Below are positions 6,669 to 12,848 of a stretch of 14,825 nucleotides of DNA, piece after piece. Both the position numbers and the translations under genes were made by a program. The stretch's first letter is position 1, and every line of letters begins with the position of its first letter. The notes below the pieces were generated by a model. The model made no database searches and had not been told where the DNA came from. It saw nothing but the letters and a program-made list of their open reading frames with translations. This DNA comes from an uncultured Oscillospiraceae bacterium (GTDB taxonomy: Bacteria > Bacillota > Clostridia > Oscillospirales > Oscillospiraceae), in assembly GCA_934572445.1 (NCBI GenBank), contig CAKTLD010000040.1:1-14825 (forward strand). Reading direction: 5' to 3'.

Positions 6669-6696
6669 AGTATAACACAAAACGACCTGATTTCAA
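6669..6696 (-). promoter_or_regulatory. Sigma-A-type promoter of the parAB operon
   Basis: On the minus strand TTGAAA (6696-6691) and TATACT (6674-6669) are 16 bases apart, close to the TTGACA/TATAAT consensus. The predicted start near 6662 gives a leader of about 42 bases before the parA TTG. The -35 lies 26 bases from parS site 1, so ParB spreading or SMC loading there could affect transcription. Confidence 0.7.
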
Positions 6697-6708
6697 CAGG
6701 AAAGCAAA

Positions 6709-6722
6709 AATTTTGCAAAATT
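6709..6722. repeat. AT-rich 14-base perfect palindrome abutting parS site 1
   Basis: AATTTTGCAAAATT is a perfect palindrome that shares its last base with the 16-base parS core. It lies 12 bases upstream of the parA -35 element, in the position of an UP element or operator. It also overlaps a second inverted repeat, GCAAAA/TTTTGC (6704-6716). Confidence 0.45.
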
Positions 6723-6737
6723 GTTTCATGTGAAACA
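6722..6737 (+). promoter_or_regulatory. parS: parS centromere site 1
   Basis: TGTTTCATGTGAAACA matches the bacterial parS consensus TGTTTCACGTGAAACA at 15 of 16 positions; the one change (C to T at position 8) breaks perfect dyad symmetry. With one flanking base on each side it reads TTGTTTCATGTGAAACAA. It is a nucleation site for ParB clamp loading and lies just upstream of the parA promoter. Confidence 0.93.
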
Positions 6738-6779
6738 ATGCTCTATCCTTCATTCTTGTGCGTGCCGCCGCAGAAGGAG

Positions 6780-6812
6780 AAAAGGGGAGGCAGGAAGATC
6801 TCCCGCCGCCCC
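6780..6812 (-). terminator. Intrinsic terminator of the mre/amylase transcript
   Basis: On the minus strand GGGGCGGCGGGA (6812-6801) pairs with TTCCTGCCTCCCC (6796-6784) with small mismatches around the loop GATC, and is followed by TTTTCTCCTT. It lies 37 bases past the amylase stop and would insulate parAB from readthrough. It sits between the two parS sites. The T-run is broken, so strength is uncertain. Confidence 0.7.
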
Positions 6813-6831
6813 CTGATGTCAGAACCCGAAT

Positions 6832-6847
6832 TGTTTCATGTGAAACA
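6832..6847 (+). promoter_or_regulatory. parS: parS centromere site 2
   Basis: A second TGTTTCATGTGAAACA, identical to site 1 including the central T and in the same orientation. The two start points are 110 bases apart. It begins one base beyond the amylase stop codon, so it lies in the 3' untranslated region of that gene. Confidence 0.93.
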
Positions 6848-6848
6848 T

Positions 6849-8729
6849 TCAATTGTCCGGCTGCGTCAGCAGCAGTGCGCCATAAGGCTCAAGCGTCAGA
6901 TGCAGCAGATCTCCGCCGCAGAAAAATTGCTGCCGCGTCAGCGCATCCACGGCCAGCGGGCCGTCCCACGGCAGGGTGAGTGCCAGCGGTTCCGCGCCGG
7001 TGTTCACGGCGGTAAGGCAGCGGTCGCCGTCCGCGCAGCGGGAAAAGGCCAGCGTGCGTTCCTGTGCCGTGTGATAGACGATCGTGCCGCTCTGCAGCGC
7101 TGTGTGCGCATTGCGCAGCGCGCCAAGACGGCGGAAGTAGTCCACCAGCGCCGTATCCTCGCGGCCCCATGGATAGGTGCCGCGGTTGAAGGGGTCTTCG
7201 AAGCCCTGCATCCCGGCTTCGTCACCGTAGTAGAGCATCGGCGAGCCGGGGAAGGTGTAGAGGATCAGGGCGGCGAGCCGCAGCAGCGCCTGCCCGCGTG
7301 CGAGGTCCTGCTCGTTCAGACGGTAGACCGCCCGTTCGCCGCGCGTTTCCGGCGCGGGAGAGGTCAGGCCGAGAAGCGTCAGCAGGCGCGGCGTGTCGTG
7401 CGTGCTGAGGAAGTTCATCGCTCCGTAAAATGCGGGAGCGGGATAGTTCTCGCGCAGCGTTTCCATGCTGTCGCGGAAAGCCTCCGCGTCGCCGCCGAGA
7501 AGATAGTTCATCAGTGCCGTGCGGAAGGGGTAATTCATCAGGCCGTGCGTCTCGTGTCCCAGCAAGTATTTGCGGCGCTGGGAATAGGCCACCTTAGTCG
7601 TGCCATCTTCCCAGACCTCACCCAGGAGATAGCCGTCCGGTTTTTCCTGTTCGATGGTGCTGCGGATCTTTTCAATAAAGCTGTCCGGCAGCTCGTCCGC
7701 CACGTCCAGCCGCCAGCCGGACGCGCCTGCGCGCAGCCAGCGGCGGATGATAGAGTGCTCGCCGGTGATGATGTAGTCGATGTAGCTCGGTTCCGTTTCG
7801 TTCACGGCGGGCAGGTTTTTGATGCCCCACCAGGCGTCGTAATCTGTGGGGAAGGGGTGAAAGTGGTACCAGCGGTAGTAGGGCGAGGCCTCGCCCTGCG
7901 CTGCACCGAGATCGGGATAAAAGCCATCGGAGTTGAAGTAGACGCTCTTTTGCCCCGTGTGGTTGAACACACCGTCGAGCATCACGCGGATGCCGTGGTC
8001 GCGCGCTCTTTCGCACAGCGTACGGAAATCCGCCTCATCGCCCAGCAGGGGATCAATGCGCTCATAGCAGGCTGTGTCGTAGCGGTGGTTGGTCGAGGCC
8101 TCAAAGATGGGGCAGAGATAGAGCGTCGTCACGCCGAGCGAGGCGAGATAGCCGAGTTTTTCCGTGATGCCCGCAAGATCGCCGCCAAAAAAGTCGCTGC
8201 AGGTGATCTCACCCTGCGCGTTCGGACGGTACTCGGGGCCTTCGTCCCAGCGCTCGTGCAGCGAGCGCTCGCCGACCATACCGGCCACGCTGCGCTTTTT
8301 CGCGCGGAAAAAACGGTCGGGAAAGATCTGATACGTTACGCCGCGGCCAAACCAGTCGGGCGTTTGATGGCTGGCGTCATAGACCGTCAGCTGCCAGGGC
8401 GTGACCGCGTCCCAGGCGCACAGACCGTTTTTTCCGTAGCAGCTCGTGCCGCCGTCCGCCCACGTCAGGCGGAAATGGTACCACACCAGTTCACCGGTGC
8501 AGGGGGCTTCATAGGTGCCGTGATAGACCGTGCGGCCGTCCTCCTGCATGGGGAGGAGCTCCGTTTCCGTCCAGCGGTTGGAAAATTCCTCGTGTGCGAG
8601 CAGCTCGCAGCGTGTGACAGCCGCGCCGCGTTCGGGACGGAAGCGGAAAGCGACGCGCGTGCCGCACGTCACCGCGCCGAAGGGATCTTTGCAGAGCAGA
8701 TCGCGCGGATCAAACCAAGTAGTTGACAT
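6849..8729 (-). CDS. GH13 alpha-glycosidase (neopullulanase/cyclomaltodextrinase-like), cytosolic
   Basis: Hydrolyses alpha-1,4 (possibly alpha-1,6) bonds in maltodextrins, pullulan fragments or cyclodextrins. It has 626 residues. An N-terminal beta-sandwich (about 1-120, CBM34-like) precedes the catalytic barrel, as in neopullulanases. The four GH13 regions are visible: DGVFNH (252-257); GWRLDVADE (338-346) with nucleophile D342; EVWEDG (371-376) with acid/base E371; and STHDTPR (442-448) with D445. PDWFGRGVTYQIFPDRFF (124-141) is typical of this group, and a C-terminal beta domain follows. There is no signal peptide, so it should act on imported oligosaccharides or internal glucan. The ATG follows AAAGGAG by only 4 bases. 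It lies 21 bases after mrdA and so is probably the last gene of the wall-synthesis transcript, an unusual location for such an enzyme. Exact substrate cannot be read from sequence. Confidence 0.92.
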   Translation of the reverse strand: MSTTWFDPRDLLCKDPFGAVTCGTRVAFRFRPERGAAVTRCELLAHEEFSNRWTETELLPMQEDGRTVYHGTYEAPCTGELVWYHFRLTWADGGTSCYGKNGLCAWDAVTPWQLTVYDASHQTPDWFGRGVTYQIFPDRFFRAKKRSVAGMVGERSLHERWDEGPEYRPNAQGEITCSDFFGGDLAGITEKLGYLASLGVTTLYLCPIFEASTNHRYDTACYERIDPLLGDEADFRTLCERARDHGIRVMLDGVFNHTGQKSVYFNSDGFYPDLGAAQGEASPYYRWYHFHPFPTDYDAWWGIKNLPAVNETEPSYIDYIITGEHSIIRRWLRAGASGWRLDVADELPDSFIEKIRSTIEQEKPDGYLLGEVWEDGTTKVAYSQRRKYLLGHETHGLMNYPFRTALMNYLLGGDAEAFRDSMETLRENYPAPAFYGAMNFLSTHDTPRLLTLLGLTSPAPETRGERAVYRLNEQDLARGQALLRLAALILYTFPGSPMLYYGDEAGMQGFEDPFNRGTYPWGREDTALVDYFRRLGALRNAHTALQSGTIVYHTAQERTLAFSRCADGDRCLTAVNTGAEPLALTLPWDGPLAVDALTRQQFFCGGDLLHLTLEPYGALLLTQPDN

Positions 8730-8750
8730 AATGCTCCTTTCTGCGGAGGA

Positions 8751-10775
8751 TCAGCGCAGCAGCGTGTTCTCACCGGTGACGGCGGAGTGCGCCGCGGAAT
8801 TGGAAAAGTAGGCGTTGAGGATCTGTACGGCGGTGGAGGCCAGCGCCGCGCCCGTGCCGCCCTTTTCAATAACAATGGCCACGGCGATCTGCGGGTCGTC
8901 ATAGGGGGCAAAGCATACGAACGCACCGTTGTTGTTTTCCTCATCGCCGGTCTGGACCGTACCGGTCTTGGCGCAGGCGTCCACGATGCAGTCTTTGAAG
9001 TAGAAGGACACAGCGCCTTCGGTGGCAAGGTCGTGCATACCTCCCAGTACCGCGGCGAGATTCCGCTCGTCCATCGTGATGCTCTCCACAGGCGCGGCAT
9101 CATAAACGTATTCGAGCGCGCCCGTGCCGCTCGAGCGGACATTTTTCAGCAGATGGGTCGCATAGCGGTCTCCGCCGCCGCTGAGCGTTGCGATATAGTT
9201 GGCCAGTTGGAGCGGAGTATAGAGCTGGTTGGCCTGGCCGAAGGCCGCCCATGGGGCAAGGTTTTCGCCCACATTCTGCGACGGCAGCTGGCCGGAATTC
9301 TCGCCGATCTCGATGCCCGTCGCCGCCCCGAGACCAAAGGCGGCAAAGTATTGGTTCAGCTTGTCCATGCCCATGCGGTAGCCCATTTCGGCGAAGAAGT
9401 AGTTGCAGGAGTTGGTGATCGCACCGCGCACGTTGAGCGAGCCGTGGCCGCTGCGCTTCCAGCAGTAGGTGTAGCTTGCGGAATAGCCCGGGTAGACCCA
9501 CTTGCCGGAATCGTATAGCTTTTCATAAAGCGTCGTTGCGCCGGATTCCAGCGCCGCGATCGCCGTGAGCGGCTTGATGGTGGAGCCGGGGGCGTAGCGC
9601 CCATCCGTCGCGCGGTTCCACATCGGGCGCATCGAATCGCTGGAAAGCTCGGCAAGATCCTGGCGGAAGGTGGAGAGCGAATAGGTGGGATAGGAGGCGA
9701 GTGCCAGCACATCGCCCGTGCCGACCTGCACCACGGCCACAGCTGCGCCGCGGTCGATGCCGTCAGCCTTCGTCATTTCCGAAACGGTTTCAGCCAGCGC
9801 ATCCTCCACATCCGCCTGAAAGTCGATGTCGATCGTCAGCGCGACGGTGGAACCGGGATCGGGTTCCACGGAGTAAAGCTCCTCCGTGATCTTACCGGTG
9901 TCCTCATTGAAAGTCACAAGGCGTTTGCCGTCTCTCCCATGCAGATAGTCCTCAAAGGCGGCCTCCGCGCCGGACTTGCCCACGACCGTCGCCAGCGTGT
10001 AGCCGTCCTTATCCTTATAATCGTCCCAGTCCTCAATGCTGCCGGTGTAGCCGAGAACATGGGCGGCATAGTCGGTCTCGTAAACGCGCACGGAGGAGGT
10101 GTCCACCTGCACGCCGGCGTAAGAGCCGTCCTTGATGAGCGAGATAAGCGAAACGTCCACGTCGCTGGCAAATTCATAGCTGCTCAGGCCGTTCATTCTG
10201 GCGATAGCCAGCGAATAGCGCAGGCCGACGAGTTTGCGCGCGGTCTCGCTGGGCAGCGTTTTGTCCACGCCGTACTCCTCGCGCAGCATAAGATAGAGCG
10301 CGGGGCCCGTCGGTGTGGAGGGCAGGCCGTCCTCTGTCACATCGTCCTCGTTGATCCATTTGAGCGAGACAAGGTATTTGACCAGCGTTTTTACACTGCC
10401 GTTGCCCGTGTCGTAGGGATAGGGGGCCTGCTGCGAGAGCGGCAGGGAATCCCTGCACGCCACGCCCTGCTCGTCCAGCAGGGCAAGCAGCCGCGTGAGC
10501 GCATCATTCAGCGCGTCGCCTGCCACGAGCGAGGAATTGAAATTCAGCGTGTAAACCGCACGGTTGGAGACAAGCACCTTGCCGTTGCGGTCGGTGAGCA
10601 CGCCGCGAGAGCTCTTCACGGTCTCTTCGTTCGCATTCGTGCGCACGGATTTTGCGTAATAATCGTCTCCGTGGACGATCTGCGCGTCGAACAGCGTCAC
10701 AACGAAGACTACCGCGCACAAAAACATGGCGCCGCCAAGCGCGATCAGGCGGCGGGCAAAGCGCTTTTTATCCAT
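8751..10775 (-). CDS. mrdA: Penicillin-binding protein 2 (class B, elongation-specific transpeptidase)
   Basis: Cross-links peptidoglycan during lateral growth, as partner of the glycosyltransferase RodA in the elongasome. It has 674 residues from the ATG at 10775, which has AAAGGAG 7 bases upstream; the frame stays open into mreD but that part is not PBP sequence. An N-terminal membrane anchor (about 10-29) is followed by the pedestal/dimerisation domain with SSRGVLTDRNGKVL (55-68) and the transpeptidase domain. Catalytic motifs: SxxK at APGSTIKP (nucleophile S398, K401), SxN at NSCN (S456-N458) and KTG at CAKTGTVQTG (K603-G605). The pedestal is long. Context (mreC, mreD upstream) identifies it as the elongasome PBP2 rather than FtsI or SpoVD; no PASTA domain is present. 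Confidence 0.94.
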   Translation of the reverse strand: MDKKRFARRLIALGGAMFLCAVVFVVTLFDAQIVHGDDYYAKSVRTNANEETVKSSRGVLTDRNGKVLVSNRAVYTLNFNSSLVAGDALNDALTRLLALLDEQGVACRDSLPLSQQAPYPYDTGNGSVKTLVKYLVSLKWINEDDVTEDGLPSTPTGPALYLMLREEYGVDKTLPSETARKLVGLRYSLAIARMNGLSSYEFASDVDVSLISLIKDGSYAGVQVDTSSVRVYETDYAAHVLGYTGSIEDWDDYKDKDGYTLATVVGKSGAEAAFEDYLHGRDGKRLVTFNEDTGKITEELYSVEPDPGSTVALTIDIDFQADVEDALAETVSEMTKADGIDRGAAVAVVQVGTGDVLALASYPTYSLSTFRQDLAELSSDSMRPMWNRATDGRYAPGSTIKPLTAIAALESGATTLYEKLYDSGKWVYPGYSASYTYCWKRSGHGSLNVRGAITNSCNYFFAEMGYRMGMDKLNQYFAAFGLGAATGIEIGENSGQLPSQNVGENLAPWAAFGQANQLYTPLQLANYIATLSGGGDRYATHLLKNVRSSGTGALEYVYDAAPVESITMDERNLAAVLGGMHDLATEGAVSFYFKDCIVDACAKTGTVQTGDEENNNGAFVCFAPYDDPQIAVAIVIEKGGTGAALASTAVQILNAYFSNSAAHSAVTGENTLLR

Positions 10776-10813
10776 GGCGGCGCTCCTTTCATTTAATATA
10801 AAGGGGAGGGGGG

Positions 10814-11320
10814 TCAGTCGGGGAAGATGCGGCGCACGGCGCGCAGCGCCGGATACGCCGGTGCGAGCAGCAAACAGGAGACAAATGTTTCGCGCGCAAA
10901 GAGCGAGAGCATCGCGCTCAGGCTGCCTGAGCCGCGCACAAGCATCGCGCCCATGTTGAAGCAGTCGAGGACGGCAAACGTCAGCACCGTCATCAGCAGC
11001 GCGCGGGGAAAGCCGGGCTGCAGCACGCTGTGTGCCAGCACTGCGATCAGCAGCGCAGCAAGCGTAAAGGCCAGCGTATACAGGCAGGGGAAGGAAGCGG
11101 GCAGCACAAGATCGCACAGCGCGCCGAAGACGATGCCGAAAATCACGGCCGGCCGCATCTCTTCAAACGAGGCCACGACCGCCAGAAGGACCGGCGGCAG
11201 GAAAGGGATCACGCCGAGGACGGTCATTGACCCGAGCAGCAGCCGCCGTGCAAAGGCCAGCAGCAGGCAGCACAGGGCGAGGAACGTCCACTTGAGCACA
11301 TTGGTCTGAGCAGGACTCAT
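10814..11320 (-). CDS. mreD: Rod shape-determining membrane protein MreD
   Basis: Integral membrane subunit of the elongasome that supports MreC and PBP2-RodA activity. It has 168 residues, nearly all hydrophobic, with about five to six membrane segments (roughly 9-24, 31-51, 57-73, 76-98, 106-128, 143-160). Family-like features are the FEEMRPAVIFGIVFGALCDLV segment and the short basic C-terminus RAVRRIFPD. GGGAGG lies about 10 bases before the ATG; the gene begins 17 bases after mreC and ends 38 bases before mrdA. MreD sequences are weakly conserved, so the call rests on both topology and place. Confidence 0.93.
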   Translation of the reverse strand: MSPAQTNVLKWTFLALCCLLLAFARRLLLGSMTVLGVIPFLPPVLLAVVASFEEMRPAVIFGIVFGALCDLVLPASFPCLYTLAFTLAALLIAVLAHSVLQPGFPRALLMTVLTFAVLDCFNMGAMLVRGSGSLSAMLSLFARETFVSCLLLAPAYPALRAVRRIFPD

Positions 11321-11337
11321 TGATGCTGCGCCTCCCC

Positions 11338-12177
11338 TCAGTCCACGATCTCGTAGTCCGTGATGACGAAAACCTCCGTCAGCGCGTCCGGATCGGTCAT
11401 GGGAGCGAGCACCGCATAGCGGGCCAGACCGTCGTCATCCGTCTGCACGGATTCGACCGAGCCGATAACGAGCCCGCCGGGATAGTAGCCGCCGAGGCCC
11501 GAGGTGACGATCTGGTCGCCCACGAGCACCTCGTCCTCGCCGGAAAGATAGGAGAGCTTGAGCTTGCCCTCGCCCATCAGGGCAAAGTCGCCCTCCGCTA
11601 TGGCGATCTCACCGGTGCGGAAAACGCGGGCGCCCAGCTCTGTGTCCGTGTCGACCACGGTGAGTACCGTGGCCCAGTTGCGCCCGACCTTGGACACCAC
11701 GCCCACAAGATAGCCTTCGGCGCTGACCACGCAGTCGCCCACGGCGATATCGGAATCTGTGCCGCAGCTCAGCGTCAGCGAGGAGGTCCAGCTGTGTTCG
11801 CTGTGCGCCAGCACAAAGGCGGAGACGAACTGAAAGTCGCGCCGCTTTTCCTGCAGCTTCAGCACCTCGCGGAGCAGGGCGTTTTCGTCGTTCGCCTGCT
11901 GCGCCTCGCGCTGTTCGGCGCGCAGCGCGGCGTTTTCCTTTTTCAGCGCGGCGTTTTCCTCCTTCAGCGCCTCGATATCCTCATAATACTGCCGCTTGTC
12001 CGCAGCCCAGTCGCTCACGGCGGTGGCGGCGGAGCGGAACGGCGAGGTGAGCACGCCCGCGATATTCTCCAGGATCGACGAGGTGGAGGAAAAGTAGGTC
12101 AGCAGGCTCAGCGCCACGGCGACCGCCGCGGCAATGGCCAGGATGCGCAGCCCGTGCTGGCGGAAAAAATCTTTCAA
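11338..12177 (-). CDS. mreC: Rod shape-determining protein MreC
   Basis: Bitopic elongasome scaffold that activates PBP2. It has 279 residues: a short cytoplasmic tail, one transmembrane helix (about 11-28), a coiled coil (about 62-112) and the extracytoplasmic double beta-barrel domain (about 115-279) with conserved glycine patterns (VGDCVVSAEGYLVGVVSKVG, 146-165; GLGGYYPGGLVIGSV, 227-241). It starts with TTG, with AAAGGAGG 7 bases upstream. The coiled coil contains tandem heptads (EENAALKKENAALR) encoded by a near-perfect direct DNA repeat. In most Clostridia mreB lies immediately upstream; here maf does instead. Confidence 0.96.
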   Translation of the reverse strand: MKDFFRQHGLRILAIAAAVAVALSLLTYFSSTSSILENIAGVLTSPFRSAATAVSDWAADKRQYYEDIEALKEENAALKKENAALRAEQREAQQANDENALLREVLKLQEKRRDFQFVSAFVLAHSEHSWTSSLTLSCGTDSDIAVGDCVVSAEGYLVGVVSKVGRNWATVLTVVDTDTELGARVFRTGEIAIAEGDFALMGEGKLKLSYLSGEDEVLVGDQIVTSGLGGYYPGGLVIGSVESVQTDDDGLARYAVLAPMTDPDALTEVFVITDYEIVD

Positions 12178-12214
12178 GGCTTACCCTCCTTTCGTAGTAG
12201 GGCGGGGGAGAGGC

Positions 12215-12787
12215 TCACAGCAGCTTCACGCCGAAGCGCGCGAGCACCAGTCCCAGCTGCTCGACCGGCAGGCCCATGACGTTGAAAAAGTCGCCGTCGA
12301 TGCGCTCAACAAAGAGCGCCCCGCGGCTCTGCACGCCGTAGGCGCCGGCCTTGTCCATCGGCTCGCCGGTCCTGATATAGGCGCGGAGCTCATCGTCCGT
12401 GCAGGGGCGGAAGTATACGCCTGTCGATACGGCAAAGGACTCGTACTGCGCCCCGCGCCGCACGCTCACGCCGGTGCAGACCGTGTGGCGGCTGCCCGCA
12501 AGCTCACGCAGCATCCGGAAGGCGTCCTCCTCGTCGCGCGGCTTGCCCAGCCGGTCGTTTTCCAGAAATACCATTGTGTCCGCCGTGATGATAAGGTCGT
12601 CGGGCGCGCACTCACGGGCCGCGGCGTCGGATTTCTTCGCCGCGATGTAGCGCACCGTGTCCTCAGGGGAGAGACCGGCGGGATAGCTCTCGTCGATGTC
12701 GAGCGAGAGGGTCTTGAAGTTTTCGATGCCGATGCGGCGCAGCAGCTCCTGCCGCCGCGGAGATTGGGATGCCAATACGATCGCCAT
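12215..12787 (-). CDS. maf: Maf-family nucleoside triphosphate pyrophosphatase
   Basis: Hydrolyses dTTP/UTP and modified nucleotides to monophosphate and pyrophosphate; overproduction of Maf in B. subtilis inhibits septation. It has 190 residues, the normal size. Motifs: the substrate loop ASQSPRRQELL (6-16), the IITADTMV segment with the metal-binding/catalytic D70, KPRDEEDAFRML (82-93) and MDKAGAYGVQ (144-153). GAGG lies 7 bases before the ATG. The 61-base gap upstream is AT-rich and could hold a weak promoter (TATACA at 12821-12816, no convincing -35). maf next to mreC is a common arrangement, usually with radC and mreB between them. Confidence 0.96.
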   Translation of the reverse strand: MAIVLASQSPRRQELLRRIGIENFKTLSLDIDESYPAGLSPEDTVRYIAAKKSDAAARECAPDDLIITADTMVFLENDRLGKPRDEEDAFRMLRELAGSRHTVCTGVSVRRGAQYESFAVSTGVYFRPCTDDELRAYIRTGEPMDKAGAYGVQSRGALFVERIDGDFFNVMGLPVEQLGLVLARFGVKLL

Positions 12788-12848
12788 GATATTGCCTCAC
12801 TTTTTGATAGGAAAATGTATAATTAAAATGAAATATTACGAGTTGGAT

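Noticed and set aside
6594..8726. Plus-strand open frame of 710 codons opposite the amylase gene
   Set aside because: It is antisense to a gene with all GH13 motifs, and its start lies inside the parA 5' region. Composition is that of a shadow frame.
10776..11117. N-terminal extension of the PBP2 frame into mreD
   Set aside because: The extension encodes Arg/Ala-rich sequence unlike PBPs and overlaps mreD. A strong ribosome binding site supports the ATG at 10775.
12788..12848. AT-rich gap upstream of maf as a promoter
   Set aside because: A TATACA box is present on the minus strand but I find no matching -35 at usual spacing. Kept only as a possibility in the maf entry.
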